Assembly (NCBI GenBank): GCA_003162415.1
Contig: PMOL01000004.1
Location: 454,474-518,473, forward strand
Source of the DNA: Candidatus Dormiibacterota bacterium
GTDB lineage: Bacteria > Chloroflexota > Dormibacteria > Aeolococcales > Aeolococcaceae
Reading direction: 5' to 3'
DNA length: 64,000 nucleotides
Part shown: one piece after another, positions 26,607-36,726 of the stretch
Numbering within the stretch: the stretch's first letter is position 1
How the letters are laid out: each line of letters starts with the position of its first letter
Program-made: the position numbers and the translations under genes
Notes under the pieces: model-generated
Told to the model about the DNA's origin: nothing
Seen by the model: only the letters and a program-made list of their open reading frames with translations
Databases searched by the model: none

Positions 26607-27770
26607 TTACGAGGGAAGCACCACGAAGGTCAGCACGACCGGCATCAGGGCCGTGACCCGCACCGGGTCCGCGGGCTGGTTGCTTGCCGGGTTGATGAGC
26701 GTCGTCCAGTTGCCTCCGGAGAAGACCTCGAGGACGTACGGACCCCCGATCGGCACATTGGCAAACGCGAAATCCCCCGAGGCGTCGGAGGTCGTGTAGA
26801 AGAAGGGCGCGCTCGTCTGGTACATCCCGTTGGGCTCCGCCTTGTAGTTCGAGCTGAGCCGGACCCGGCCGGACACCGGCGCGCCGATGCGGGTGACCAG
26901 AGTGCCGGAGACGGCCTGAGGTGCCGCGAGCAGCGCCTGCGCCTGCGCCGCCTCGGCGCTTGCCGCGAAATCGGTCACCAGCTTCTGCAGCTCGACGATC
27001 GCCTCGCTGTAGAAGTCGTGGGCGACGTCCTCCTCGCCGGCCGCGAGCAGGGCCGAGGGAAAGAGACTGTCGGCGGTCCTGGTCGCCTGCGCCGAGTGCT
27101 CACCGACCACGCTGTTCAGGATCGAGACGGCGTCGGTGGCCCGGCCGGCGATGATCAGCAGTCCCGCCTCGCCGGCCTGGTCGACGGGGAGCTGTCGCCC
27201 CGCCTGGAGACCACCCGGCGTTGTCGGCGCAAGCCTGGCGATCTCGTCCAGCCTCAGGATGGCGCTCGGGTAGTCCGCTCCGGCCGCGTCATTCGCCGAA
27301 GTCTTGAAGAGGAGCGCCGCCAGGTCGTCGAGCGCCTGCTTCCGGAGCGACGTGGCGCTGACCGATCGGTAGATGGCGACCGCCTGGTCGACCTGGCCCC
27401 TGCGGCCGAGTGCGGCCGCCCAGGCCATGAGGGTCTGCTCCGCTGCACTCGAGGCAGACGCCGCCGCGCCGGGATCGAGCACGTACAGCGGCCCGGAGCG
27501 CATCGAGATCGCTTCATCGATGGCGATGGCGCGGGCGTAGTCGCCGCCGGCGGCCAGTGTCGAGGCCGTCGATGCCGCCGCCGCGGTGCCGGTGGCCGCT
27601 CCCACCGCGACCCCGGCCACGGCCGTGACCATCCCGGCGATGACGAGCAGCACGATCGGCCAGCGCCGAGCGGGGTGGACCACGGGCTCCGGCCACACCG
27701 GCGGCGCCGCAGGAGGCGGCGGCACAGCTTCGGAGACGGGAGACATCGGGGGAGCCGGGTGCGGATCCAC
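26607..27770 (-). CDS. Membrane-anchored TPR-like protein with C-terminal carboxypeptidase-regulatory-like domain
   Basis: Not a named family that I recognise; 387 residues. It begins with a Pro-rich cytoplasmic segment (residues 9-33), then one membrane helix (about 38-60). Helical repeats follow, such as AAGGDYARAIAIDEAI and LGRRGQVDQAVAIYRSVS, which look TPR-like. The last about 100 residues (SGTLVTRIGAPVSGRVRLSS onward) resemble a carboxypeptidase-regulatory beta-sandwich (ASGDFAFANVPIGGPYVLEV). GTG 27770 is preceded by TACGTT at 8 bp; ATG 27746 is the alternative. It heads the Tad-like cluster, so a role in assembling those proteins is possible. Confidence 0.7.
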   Translation of the reverse strand: MDPHPAPPMSPVSEAVPPPPAAPPVWPEPVVHPARRWPIVLLVIAGMVTAVAGVAVGAATGTAAAASTASTLAAGGDYARAIAIDEAISMRSGPLYVLDPGAAASASSAAEQTLMAWAAALGRRGQVDQAVAIYRSVSATSLRKQALDDLAALLFKTSANDAAGADYPSAILRLDEIARLAPTTPGGLQAGRQLPVDQAGEAGLLIIAGRATDAVSILNSVVGEHSAQATRTADSLFPSALLAAGEEDVAHDFYSEAIVELQKLVTDFAASAEAAQAQALLAAPQAVSGTLVTRIGAPVSGRVRLSSNYKAEPNGMYQTSAPFFYTTSDASGDFAFANVPIGGPYVLEVFSGGNWTTLINPASNQPADPVRVTALMPVVLTFVVLPS

Positions 27771-27788
27771 GTACGCATAACGTACGTG
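27768..27788. promoter_or_regulatory. 21-bp palindromic operator candidate upstream of hutH
   Basis: Arms CACGTACG and CGTACGTG are exact inverted repeats around a CATAA spacer. It lies in the 104-bp divergent region between the TPR protein gene and hutH. It covers the GTG start and the putative -10 (TACGTT) of the minus-strand gene and lies about 86 bp before hutH. It looks like a dimeric repressor site; which regulator binds it is unknown. Confidence 0.65.
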
Positions 27789-27874
27789 CGTGTACTACCG
27801 GCGCGTGGGTGCGGTCTCGCTGCCCGGCTCGCACACCGAGCAGGGTTCTGCCGGACGAGTAGGCTGCTCGCCGA

Positions 27875-29401
27875 ATGATCACCGTGGATGGAGGAGCGCT
27901 GACCATCGATGCCGTGGTGCGCGCGGCTCGAAGGCGCGAACGCGTGACCCTGGATCCCGGGGTGCGGGCCAGGATGCTGCCGGCGCGCGAGGTCGTCGAC
28001 CGGCTCGACCGCGAGGGCGCCGTGGTCTACGGCGTCACCACCGGGTTCGGGGCGCTCGCGGATCGCGCTGTCGATCCCGCCGATCGTGCTCTCCTCCAGC
28101 GGTCGGTCGTGCTCAGCCATGCCGCGGGGTCGGGTCCCCGCCTCGACGACGAGGTGGTCCGCGGGATGATCCTGCTCCGCGCGCGCACCCTCGCCGCCGG
28201 GCTCTCCGGAGTCCGCGTCGAGCTGGTCGAGGCGCTCCTCGGGCTGCTCGAGGCGGGCATCATCCCGTGGGTCCCCGAGCACGGATCCCTCGGCGCCTCC
28301 GGTGACCTCGCTCCGCTCGCCGCGATTGCGACGGTGTTGCTCGGGCAGGGATGGGCCGTGGCCGACGGGGGCGGTCGCGTCGACGGGGCGTGGGTGCTGC
28401 GCGAGCACGGACTGACGCCGATCGACGTCGAGCCGAAGGAGGGTCTCGCGCTCATCAACGGCACTGATGGGATGACCAGCCTGCTCGCGCTTGCCGTGCA
28501 CGACATCGAGGACCTGCTTCGCCTCGCCGACATCGCCTGCGCGCTCAGCGTCGAGGCGTTGCTCGGCACAACGGTGGCGTACGACGAGCGGGTGGTCGCG
28601 CTCCGCCCGGCCGCGGGGCAGGCCGACTCCGCGGCGAACCTCCGGCTGCTCCTCGAGGGCAGCCCGATCGTCGCCTCCCATCGCCCCTCGCGACACGCTG
28701 TGCAGGACGCGTACTCGCTTCGCTGCGCGCCCCAGGTCCATGGCGCCGCACGCGACGTGGTCGGCTTCTGCCGTCAGACCGTTCAGCGCGAACTGGCCAG
28801 TGTTGTCGATAACCCGGTGGTTCTCGGCGAGGATGTCGTCAGTGCCGGGAACTTCCACGGACAGGCACTTGCGTACGCCGCCGATATGCTCGCGTCGACG
28901 TGCGCCGACGTCGCCGCCATCAGTGAGCGCCGCATCGACAGGCTGCTTGATCCAGCCCGCTCCCGTGGCCTCCCTGCCTTCCTGAGTCCCGAACCGGGGC
29001 TCAACAGCGGCCTGATGATCACCCAGTACACGGCGGCGGCGATGGTCGCCTCGCTCCGCCACGCCGCCACTCCCTTCGCGGTCCAGAGTGCCGCCACCAG
29101 CGCCGGCCAGGAGGACCATGTCTCGATGGGCTATGAGGCGGCGCTGCGCACCCGTCGCTCGGTCGCACTGCTCCGCGCCGTGCTCGCCATCGAGGTGCTC
29201 GGGGCTGCCCAGGCGATCGAGATGCGCCAGCCGCTCCGCCCGGCATCCGCCACCGGCGTGGTGATCGCGGCGCTGCGGACTCGCACGTCGCCGCTCGGCG
29301 CCGATCGCATCCTCAGCGGCGACCTCGAGGCTGCCGAAGCGTGGGCACGCGACGGCGAATGGCAGGGCGCGCTCGCCGGCGCCGGGGTGACCTTGCGGTG
29401 A
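27875..29401 (+). CDS. hutH: Histidine ammonia-lyase
   Basis: Removes ammonia from L-histidine to give trans-urocanate, the first step of the Hut pathway. It has 508 residues, the normal length. The MIO cofactor triad Ala-Ser-Gly is at residues 141-143 within [24 protein letters not shown] and EGLALINGT are further family motifs. The ATG at 27875 has TAGGCT (27860-27865) 9 bp upstream. A 21-bp palindrome lies further up. It is the first gene of the hutH-hutU-hutG-hutI operon and overlaps hutU by 4 bp. Confidence 0.96.
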   Translation: MITVDGGALTIDAVVRAARRRERVTLDPGVRARMLPAREVVDRLDREGAVVYGVTTGFGALADRAVDPADRALLQRSVVLSHAAGSGPRLDDEVVRGMILLRARTLAAGLSGVRVELVEALLGLLEAGIIPWVPEHGSLGASGDLAPLAAIATVLLGQGWAVADGGGRVDGAWVLREHGLTPIDVEPKEGLALINGTDGMTSLLALAVHDIEDLLRLADIACALSVEALLGTTVAYDERVVALRPAAGQADSAANLRLLLEGSPIVASHRPSRHAVQDAYSLRCAPQVHGAARDVVGFCRQTVQRELASVVDNPVVLGEDVVSAGNFHGQALAYAADMLASTCADVAAISERRIDRLLDPARSRGLPAFLSPEPGLNSGLMITQYTAAAMVASLRHAATPFAVQSAATSAGQEDHVSMGYEAALRTRRSVALLRAVLAIEVLGAAQAIEMRQPLRPASATGVVIAALRTRTSPLGADRILSGDLEAAEAWARDGEWQGALAGAGVTLR

Positions 29402-31074
29402 CCGCGGGGGCTCGACCGGTGCGCGCGCCGCACGGGAATGCGCTCACCTGCGGCAGCTGGCAGACGGAAGCACCGCTTCGCTGCCTGATGAACAACCTCG
29501 ACCCGGCGGTCGCCGAGGACCCGGATTCGCTGGTCGTCTACGGCGGCACCGGGCGGGCGGCGCGCTCCTGGGAGTGCTTCGATGCCATCGTCGCAACGCT
29601 TCGCTCGCTGCGCGACGACGAGACCCTCCTGGTGCAGTCGGGAAAGCCGGTGGGCGTCGCTCGCACTCACGAGATGGCGCCGCGCGTGCTGATCGCGAAC
29701 TCGCTCCTCGTGCCCCGCTGGGCAACGTGGGAGGAGTTCTGGCGGCTCGAAGCACTGGGCCTGACCATGTACGGGCAGATGACCGCCGGCTCGTGGATCT
29801 ATATCGGCACCCAGGGCATCCTGCAGGGCACCTTCGAGACCTTCGAGGCGGTGGCGCGGAAGCGATTCGGCGGCAGCCTGCGGGGCCGCCTCGTGGTGAC
29901 CTCCGGACTGGGCGGCATGGGAGGCGCCCAGCCGCTCGCCGTCACCATGAGTGGCGGGGTCGCGCTCTGCATCGACGTGGATCCCGCTCACATCCAGCGG
30001 CGGCTGGACACCGGTTACGTCGACGAGGTTGCCGACACGCTCGACGCGGCGGTGCGCCGATGTGACGTCGCGCGCGAGGAGGGCCGGGCCCTGTCGGTGG
30101 CGGTGTGCGCCAATGCGGCGGAAGCCCTGCCCGCGCTGCTCGAGTCGTCGCTGGCGATCGACGTCGTCACCGACCAGACCAGCGCGCACGACCCGCTCAA
30201 TGGGTACGTTCCAGCCGGGCTGAGCCTCGAGGCGGCGGCGGCACTGCGCGCAAGCGATCCGGACGAATACATGCGACGGTCGCGCGAGTCGATGGCGCGC
30301 CATTGCGAGGCAATGGTCGAGTATCAGCAGCGAGGCGCCGAGGTGTTCGACTACGGCAACTCACTACGCGACCAGGCGCGTATCGGTGGCTTCGCCGGCG
30401 CGTTCGCATATCCGGGGTTCGTCCCCGCATACATCCGCGATCAGTTCTGCGAGGGACGGGGCCCATTCCGGTGGGTCGCGTTGAGCGGTGATCCCGAGGA
30501 CATCGCGCGGACCGATGCGGCGATGCTCGAGTTGTTTCCGGATCACGACGGGTTGCACCGGTGGCTCAGCCTGGCCAGGGAGCGCGTGCAGTTCCAGGGG
30601 CTTCCCGCGCGCATCTGCTGGCTCGGCGCCGGGGAGCGACACCTCGCCGGCCTCCGATTCAACGACATGGTGCGCAGCGGCGAGCTCTCGGCACCTGTGG
30701 TCATCGGGCGCGACCATCTCGACAGTGGCTCGGTCGCTTCCCCGATGCGCGAGACCGAGGCGATGCGCGACGGCAGCGACGCGATCGCCGACTGGCCGGT
30801 GCTCAACGCGCTGCTGAACACCGCGAGCGGGGCGACATGGGTCGCGGTGCATCACGGTGGCGGCGTCGGCATGGGGCTCTCCATTCACGCGGGTGCGCAG
30901 GTGTGTGCCGACGGCACCGAGCTCTCGGCGCGTCGATGCGAGCTGGTCCTGACCAACGACCCGTCGACCGGTGTCATGCGTCACGCCGACGCGGGATACC
31001 CCGAGGCTCGCGTCGCGGCTCGCGAGCGGGGGGTGCGGGTGCCCATGCTTGACGTGGGTGCGCCGGGCGCGTGA
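29398..31074 (+). CDS. hutU: Urocanate hydratase
   Basis: Uses tightly bound NAD+ as an electrophile to hydrate urocanate to 4-imidazolone-5-propionate. It has 558 residues, as expected. [24 protein letters not shown] and the NAD-binding [19 protein letters not shown] are seen. [15 protein letters not shown] and [15 protein letters not shown] are conserved family blocks. The GTG start at 29398 overlaps the hutH stop (GTGA); the frame is open earlier but inside hutH. Confidence 0.96.
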   Translation: MTAGARPVRAPHGNALTCGSWQTEAPLRCLMNNLDPAVAEDPDSLVVYGGTGRAARSWECFDAIVATLRSLRDDETLLVQSGKPVGVARTHEMAPRVLIANSLLVPRWATWEEFWRLEALGLTMYGQMTAGSWIYIGTQGILQGTFETFEAVARKRFGGSLRGRLVVTSGLGGMGGAQPLAVTMSGGVALCIDVDPAHIQRRLDTGYVDEVADTLDAAVRRCDVAREEGRALSVAVCANAAEALPALLESSLAIDVVTDQTSAHDPLNGYVPAGLSLEAAAALRASDPDEYMRRSRESMARHCEAMVEYQQRGAEVFDYGNSLRDQARIGGFAGAFAYPGFVPAYIRDQFCEGRGPFRWVALSGDPEDIARTDAAMLELFPDHDGLHRWLSLARERVQFQGLPARICWLGAGERHLAGLRFNDMVRSGELSAPVVIGRDHLDSGSVASPMRETEAMRDGSDAIADWPVLNALLNTASGATWVAVHHGGGVGMGLSIHAGAQVCADGTELSARRCELVLTNDPSTGVMRHADAGYPEARVAARERGVRVPMLDVGAPGA

Positions 31075-31979
31075 ACGCTCGCGAGTGGCTCGCGACCGAA
31101 CCGGCCATGCCCGACCTGTTGGTGCTGGGCGCGCCGATCGCCAGGGCATCGATCACACCGGTCGAGTCATGGTCGACACCGCCGGCGTTCCGCGCGGCGC
31201 TGCAACGCTTCCCCACCTGGGACGCGGAAAGGTACGTCGACCTTGCGGAGCTGCGCGTGAAAGACCTCGGCGACGTCGAAGGTGATCGTGAGGACGTGGA
31301 TGCGCGGCCAGCGCACGAGCGCATCCAGAAGGCCGCCGGGTCGGCTGCACGAACGGCCGAGCATGTTGTGGTCGTCGGTGGCGACAACTCGCTCACCCGT
31401 CCGGCACTGCTCGGGATGATGAGCGCGAAGCCCGGTGCATGGGCGCTGCTCACCATCGACGCGCACCACGACTGCCGTCCGGCGACCGACGGGTCGCGGA
31501 ATGGAACCCCGGTCCGCGAGCTGATCGAAGCCGGGCTGCCCGGAGAGCGGGTGGCACAGATCGGGATCCATCCGCTCGGCAACGCCCGGGAGCACGCGGA
31601 CTGGGCACGCGCGCAGGGGATTCACATCGTCTCGTTGCACACCGTTCAGCGCGATGGGATGGACGCCGTCATCGCGTCCTCGGTCGCACAGCTGGTGGCA
31701 CACGGGGCCGAGCATGTCTACGTCGACTTCGACATCGACGTCGTGGATCGCGCCTTCGCGCCGGCGTGCCCCGCGAGCCTCCCGGGTGGCATGCAACCGG
31801 ATGACCTGCTGCGCGCCGCCTTTCTGCTCGGTGCCGATCCACACGTGGTCGCGGCGGACCTGTGTGAGGTGGACGCGAACGCCGACGTCAATGGCATGAC
31901 CGTGCGTCTGATGGCCGCGACATTCCTGAAGTTCTGCAGTGGGCTGGTGACTCGAGCCCACAACCGGTCCAGGGCATGA
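31071..31979 (+). CDS. hutG: Arginase/agmatinase family protein, probable formimidoylglutamase
   Basis: Binuclear-manganese ureohydrolase of 302 residues. Metal-ligand motifs are [14 protein letters not shown] and [16 protein letters not shown], all intact. The position between hutU and hutI supports hydrolysis of N-formimino-L-glutamate to glutamate and formamide rather than an arginase role; that assignment rests on context. The GTG start overlaps the hutU stop by 4 bp, and its stop overlaps hutI by 4 bp. Confidence 0.9.
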   Translation: MNAREWLATEPAMPDLLVLGAPIARASITPVESWSTPPAFRAALQRFPTWDAERYVDLAELRVKDLGDVEGDREDVDARPAHERIQKAAGSAARTAEHVVVVGGDNSLTRPALLGMMSAKPGAWALLTIDAHHDCRPATDGSRNGTPVRELIEAGLPGERVAQIGIHPLGNAREHADWARAQGIHIVSLHTVQRDGMDAVIASSVAQLVAHGAEHVYVDFDIDVVDRAFAPACPASLPGGMQPDDLLRAAFLLGADPHVVAADLCEVDANADVNGMTVRLMAATFLKFCSGLVTRAHNRSRA

Positions 31980-33196
31980 GCGCGATCATCGTCCACGGCA
32001 TCGGCGCGCTCTGCACGTGTGATCCGATGCTCGGCGAAGGTCCCGGCGTGGTGCGCGATGCCGCTTTGGTCGCGCGCGACGGGGTCATCGTGTATGCGGG
32101 TCCCGAGGCGGGGCTTGACCGGTCCGACGTCCCGCGAGGAGCGCTCGAGGTGCACGCTCGCGGGGCTGCGGTCGTGCCCGGGTTCGTCGACGCGCACACG
32201 CACATCGTCTGGCTTGGCGACCGCGGCGATGAGTACGCGCAGCGCGCATCGGGCGCGACCTACGAGGACATCGCCGCCGCGGGCGGCGGCATCCGCGCGA
32301 CAGTGCGCTCCACCGCAGCGGGGACGGTCGAGGATCTCGCGGGCGCGGGTCGGGAACGAGCGCTGCGCATGCTCGCCGACGGCACCACGACCGTCGAGGT
32401 CAAGAGCGGCTACGGATTGGAGCACGAGGCCGAGATGCGCCAGCTCGACGCTGCGGACCAGCTGCGTCGGTGGCAGGACCTGCCCGATGTCGTGGCGACC
32501 TACCTTCCGCTGCACGCGACCCCGGATGGACCGCGCGAGGCATACCTCGATGATGTGTGCACCCGCGGGGTCGACGGCGCGGGGAGGCGTGCAACATTCG
32601 TCGACGCCTTCTGCGAGGCGGGGGCGTACTCGGTCGCCGAATGCGAGCGGCTCTTCACCGCGGCCGCTGCGCATCGCCTGCGCCCGAAGATCCACGCCGA
32701 GCAGCGGTCGCACAGCGGCGGGGCGCTGCTCGCGGCGGAGGTGGGCGCGGTGAGCGCAGACCATCTCGAGCACGCGACCAACACCGATCTCGAGGCGCTC
32801 AGCAAAGCAGGCGTGGTCGGCGTGATCCTGCCGGGTGCGTCGCTGGTCCTGGGTGGCCCACCCCCGCCGGGGCGGCGTCTGCTCGATGCCGGGTGCACCG
32901 TGGCAGTGGCCACGGACTGCAACCCGGGAACCTGCTACAGCGAATCGATGCCACTGATGATCTCGCTGGCGGTCGCGCTCGGCGGCCTCACACCGGCCCA
33001 GGCGCTGGTAGCGGCCACGGCGGGCGGCGCCGCCGCCCTCGGCCTGGGCGATCGAGGCATCCTGCGTGCCGGCATGCGCTGCGACGCGGTGATCCTCAGG
33101 ACGCCGAGCTGGATCGACGTCGGGTATCACCTCGGCGGAGACATCGTGGCCAGCGTGATCCTCGAGGGACGGTTGGCAGTACCCTCGAAGGCCTGA
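31976..33196 (+). CDS. hutI: Imidazolonepropionase
   Basis: Metal-dependent amidohydrolase that opens 4-imidazolone-5-propionate to N-formimino-L-glutamate; 406 residues. VVPGFVDAHTHIVWLGDRGDE gives the His-x-His pair and the substrate-binding segment. GGGIRATV, VEVKSGYGL, KIHAEQ and ATDCNPGT (metal Asp) are the other family blocks. The ATG overlaps hutG by 4 bp, and the stop overlaps the next start by 1 bp. Confidence 0.95.
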   Translation: MSAIIVHGIGALCTCDPMLGEGPGVVRDAALVARDGVIVYAGPEAGLDRSDVPRGALEVHARGAAVVPGFVDAHTHIVWLGDRGDEYAQRASGATYEDIAAAGGGIRATVRSTAAGTVEDLAGAGRERALRMLADGTTTVEVKSGYGLEHEAEMRQLDAADQLRRWQDLPDVVATYLPLHATPDGPREAYLDDVCTRGVDGAGRRATFVDAFCEAGAYSVAECERLFTAAAAHRLRPKIHAEQRSHSGGALLAAEVGAVSADHLEHATNTDLEALSKAGVVGVILPGASLVLGGPPPPGRRLLDAGCTVAVATDCNPGTCYSESMPLMISLAVALGGLTPAQALVAATAGGAAALGLGDRGILRAGMRCDAVILRTPSWIDVGYHLGGDIVASVILEGRLAVPSKA

Positions 33197-34650
33197 TGCT
33201 CACCGAATCGTCCCGACGCACCCGTCCCGGGCGCCGCGGCGGCGCGGTCCTTCCGCGCCTCGTGGGCCAGGACCTCGAGGTGCAACTCGCCGGCGGCGAG
33301 ACGCGCACCTATGTGAACCTCGACATGGCGGCGAGCACGCCGGCGATGGAGGCTGTCGCCGACGCGGTGATCGAATTCCTCCCCTGGTACTCGAGCGTGC
33401 ATCGCGGCGCCGGGTTCGCCTCACAGGTGTCGACCCGGGCGTACGAGGCGGCACGCTCCGCGGTGGCGGCGTTCGCCGGCGCCCGGTCGTCTGATGCAGT
33501 CATCTTTGTCAGAAACACCACCGAGGCGATCAACCTCCTGACCCACTGCGTGGTGCTGCGCCCCGGCCATGCGGTGCTCAGCACCATCGTCGAGCATCAC
33601 GCGAACATGCTGCCCTGGCGACGTCTCGCACGGGTGGAGCTGCTCGATGCGCCCCAGTCCCCGGAGCAGCTGCTCTCCGATCTGCGCCGCGCCCTCGAGG
33701 ATCGCCATCGCCCCATCGGCATCGTCGCCATCACCGGAGCGAGCAACGTCACCGGCGAAGTCTTCCCGGTCGCGGAGATCGGGCGGCTGGCGCACGAGCA
33801 CGGCGCGCTCCTCGCACTCGACGCGGCTCAGCTGGCGCCGCATCGGTCGATCGACATGGTCGAGATGGGGATCGACTTCCTGGCGCTCTCCGGCCACAAG
33901 ATGTACGCGCCTTTCGGTGGCGGCGTGCTGATCGGGCCCTCGGCGGTGCTCGGTGATGCCGAACCGATGCTTGCCGGTGGAGGTGCGGTGACCTACGTGA
34001 CCACCGATGACGTGCAATGGGCGCCTATACCCGACCGGCATGAGGCAGGCAGCCCCAACGTTGTGGGTGCGATCGCGCTGGGCGCGGCGTGCACCGTTCT
34101 CGGCCGTACCGGGATGAACCACATCGGCGCGCACGAGAAGCGCCTGCTCGCATATCTCGACGGACAGATCGACGACCTGCCGAACCTGCATCGACTCCGG
34201 TTGTGGGACGGCCCCGACGTGGATCGTCTCGGGGTGAGCACGTTCACCGTCGACGGCATGCACCATGCGCTGGTCGCCTCGGTGCTGAGCGCGGAGTACG
34301 CCATCGGCGTTCGACACGGCTGTTTCTGCGCGCACCCGTACATCACCCACCTGCTCGGCGTGAGCATCGCCGACGCGCACACGATTCGCGAGCGGCTCCG
34401 GCGCGGCGAGCACCAGGAGATCCCGGGAGCGATCCGCGCGTCCTTCGGGATCGGGACCTCTGTCGAGCACATCGACCGCCTGGTGGCCGCGCTCCGCGAG
34501 ATCACCACGCGGGGCCCGCATCTCGAGTACGTCGAGGATCCGCATACCGGCGATTACCTGCCCGCCGGTGACCAGCGACGTCTGCCCGTCTTCGAATTCC
34601 TTCCTCCGCTGGAGGCGATGGCGACTCCGTCAGGCTGCGGTCAGTTCTGA
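33196..34650 (+). CDS. Class V aminotransferase / cysteine desulfurase-like PLP enzyme
   Basis: Fold-type I PLP enzyme of 484 residues. The cofactor Lys lies in ALSGHKMYAPFGGGVL. The Asp and Gln that hold the ring appear in LALDAAQLAPH, and a loop Cys is present in VRHGCFCAHPY, where SufS/IscS have their active-site Cys. RNTTEAINLL and VEHHANMLPWR are typical of the Csd/SufS branch. It overlaps the hutI stop by one base (TGATG), so it is part of the hut operon. No histidine-degradation step needs it; a role in sulfur or amino-acid salvage is possible but unproven. Confidence 0.85.
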   Translation: MLTESSRRTRPGRRGGAVLPRLVGQDLEVQLAGGETRTYVNLDMAASTPAMEAVADAVIEFLPWYSSVHRGAGFASQVSTRAYEAARSAVAAFAGARSSDAVIFVRNTTEAINLLTHCVVLRPGHAVLSTIVEHHANMLPWRRLARVELLDAPQSPEQLLSDLRRALEDRHRPIGIVAITGASNVTGEVFPVAEIGRLAHEHGALLALDAAQLAPHRSIDMVEMGIDFLALSGHKMYAPFGGGVLIGPSAVLGDAEPMLAGGGAVTYVTTDDVQWAPIPDRHEAGSPNVVGAIALGAACTVLGRTGMNHIGAHEKRLLAYLDGQIDDLPNLHRLRLWDGPDVDRLGVSTFTVDGMHHALVASVLSAEYAIGVRHGCFCAHPYITHLLGVSIADAHTIRERLRRGEHQEIPGAIRASFGIGTSVEHIDRLVAALREITTRGPHLEYVEDPHTGDYLPAGDQRRLPVFEFLPPLEAMATPSGCGQF

Positions 34651-34654
34651 CCCT

Positions 34655-36685
34655 TCAGCCGCGAGCGGCGAGCCGGCCCTCGAGCTCGGACACCGCCGTC
34701 ACCGGCGCCTCGCAGACGAACCCCCGGCACACGTAGGCGGCCGGGACGCCGTCCACGGGGTTCCGGCCGTCGAGCAGTGGTACCTCGCCCGACGGTCCCC
34801 ATGCCAGCACCGTCATCGGGTCGAACCGCCGCTGCGCGACCTCGAGGAGCGCGCGAGTCCGCGCGTCGTCGGCGTCGCCGGCGATCGCGATCTCACGCAT
34901 GGGCCCGACCGCGAGCTCCATCGCCGCCGCGAGCCCGGCGACCGCCAGCGGTGCGCGGGCGACCACCGTCGCCAGCGGGGCGATGATCTCCATGGCGTAC
35001 GAGCGCCATCGCTCATCGCCCGTGAATGCGTGCATCCGGCAGAACAGCGTCGCGGCCACCGACTGTCCGGCGCTCACCGGATTGTCGTCGATGGTGCGGG
35101 GCCGCACGATGAGCGGCTCGGAGTCTCCCGCGGTGTCGAAATAGTTGCCGTCGGCGTCGCGATGCTGGTCGACGATGCGTCCGCAGAGCTCGAGCGCCGC
35201 CGTGAAATACCGCGGCCGGCCGGTCGCCTCGTAGAGCGTGAGCAGGCCATCGCCGAGGTTGGCGACGTCATCGAGAAATCCGGTGATCCGCCCCTCGGCT
35301 CCGTTCCAGATGCGATGGACGACGCCATCGCGCAGCAGGTGCGCGAGCACGAAATCCGCGCACGCCGACGCGACTGCGATGTAGTCCGCCCGCTCGAGTG
35401 CGGCTCCTGCTTCGGCGAACGCGCGGATGGCGAGCGCGTTCCACGCGGTGATCACCTTGCCGTCGCGCTCCGGCGCGGGACGCGACGAGCGCACGATGCG
35501 GAGTCTCGTGCGGATGCCGTCGAGGCGAGCACGCAACGCCGGCTCGTCGATCGACATCGATCGTGCCACCTGCGCCAGCGGATAGGGCATCGAGAGCACC
35601 GTCGTCCCGTGCTCGAAGTTGCCCCCGTCGACAACGCCGAACACCCGCGCGGCGACTCCGCCGTCCTCGGCGCCGAGCGCGTCGCGCAGCTGAGCCGGTG
35701 TCCACACGAAGAACGCTCCCTCACCGCCCGGGCTGTCCGCATCCTGCGACGCCGCGAATGCGCCTCCGGGGAGCAGCAGCTCACGCGCCATATAGTCGAG
35801 CGTTCGGGTGCAGACCTCGAGCAGGTCGTCACGCTCGCTCACCTGGTACGCGTGCAGATACACGGGAGCCAGCTGCGCGTTGTCGTACAGCATCTTCTCG
35901 AAGTGCGGCACCGCCCAGCGCGCGTCGACGCTGTAGCGATGGAAGCCGCCGCCGACCTGGTCGTGGATACCCCCGCGCGCCATCGCGTCCAGGGTGAGAA
36001 TCGCCGCGTCCCTTACCGCGACATCGCCGGTCACCCGCGACCTGCGCAGCATCAGGTCGAGCGCCTGCGGATGCGGGAATTTCGGCGCCGCGCCGAAGCC
36101 GCCGTGCGCGCGATCGGTTTCGCTTGCGAGCTTCTTCGCCGCGTCATCGAGCAGCGCGGCAGTCGGCTCGCCCGGCGCCGGAAGCGCGCGTGGCGCAACC
36201 GCATCGCGCACCTTCTCGCCCATCGCACCGATCTCATCGCGCTGCCCGTGATAGGCGGACGCAGCGGCCTGGAGCACCGCCGGAAAGCCGTGCATCCCCT
36301 GGCGGTCCTCGGGTGGAAAGTACGTCCCGCTGTAGAAGGGCAGGCCCGCCGGCGTCAGAAAAACGGTCAGCGGCCAGCCCCCATGGACGCCCATCGCCTG
36401 CGCCGCGCCCATGTACACCGAGTCGACGTCCGGACGCTCCTCGCGATCGACCTTGATGCTGACGAACAGCTCGTTCATGAGCGACGCGATACCGGGGTTC
36501 TCGAAGGACTCGTGCGCCATCACATGGCACCAGTGGCATGCGCTGTATCCGATTGAGAGCAGCACCGGGCGGTCCTCGCTGCGCGCGCGCTCGAAGGCGG
36601 CGTCCCCCCACGGGTACCAGTCGACCGGGTTCTCCGCGTGCTGCAGCAGGTACGGGCTTGATTCAGCCGCGAGGCGATTGGCCAT
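34655..36685 (-). CDS. YyaL-type thioredoxin domain-containing protein (DUF255)
   Basis: Protein of 676 residues with an N-terminal thioredoxin-like domain and a C-terminal (alpha/alpha)6-barrel region, the YyaL/spermatogenesis-associated protein 20 architecture. The redox motif is Cys50-His-Trp-Cys53 within [32 protein letters not shown] opens the family domain. Homologues have uncertain function; disulfide reductase and epimerase roles have been suggested. ATG 36685 has TAGCGT (36692-36697) 6 bp upstream. It converges with the class V aminotransferase gene. Confidence 0.92.
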   Translation of the reverse strand: MANRLAAESSPYLLQHAENPVDWYPWGDAAFERARSEDRPVLLSIGYSACHWCHVMAHESFENPGIASLMNELFVSIKVDREERPDVDSVYMGAAQAMGVHGGWPLTVFLTPAGLPFYSGTYFPPEDRQGMHGFPAVLQAAASAYHGQRDEIGAMGEKVRDAVAPRALPAPGEPTAALLDDAAKKLASETDRAHGGFGAAPKFPHPQALDLMLRRSRVTGDVAVRDAAILTLDAMARGGIHDQVGGGFHRYSVDARWAVPHFEKMLYDNAQLAPVYLHAYQVSERDDLLEVCTRTLDYMARELLLPGGAFAASQDADSPGGEGAFFVWTPAQLRDALGAEDGGVAARVFGVVDGGNFEHGTTVLSMPYPLAQVARSMSIDEPALRARLDGIRTRLRIVRSSRPAPERDGKVITAWNALAIRAFAEAGAALERADYIAVASACADFVLAHLLRDGVVHRIWNGAEGRITGFLDDVANLGDGLLTLYEATGRPRYFTAALELCGRIVDQHRDADGNYFDTAGDSEPLIVRPRTIDDNPVSAGQSVAATLFCRMHAFTGDERWRSYAMEIIAPLATVVARAPLAVAGLAAAMELAVGPMREIAIAGDADDARTRALLEVAQRRFDPMTVLAWGPSGEVPLLDGRNPVDGVPAAYVCRGFVCEAPVTAVSELEGRLAARG

Positions 36686-36726
36686 GCGGCCACGCTAGCC
36701 GAAGCGGTCGTAGCCGCGTGTCCGCC

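Noticed and set aside
27254..29119. Minus-strand open frame of 621 codons
   Set aside because: Lies opposite hutH and out of frame with the TPR protein; no motif seen.
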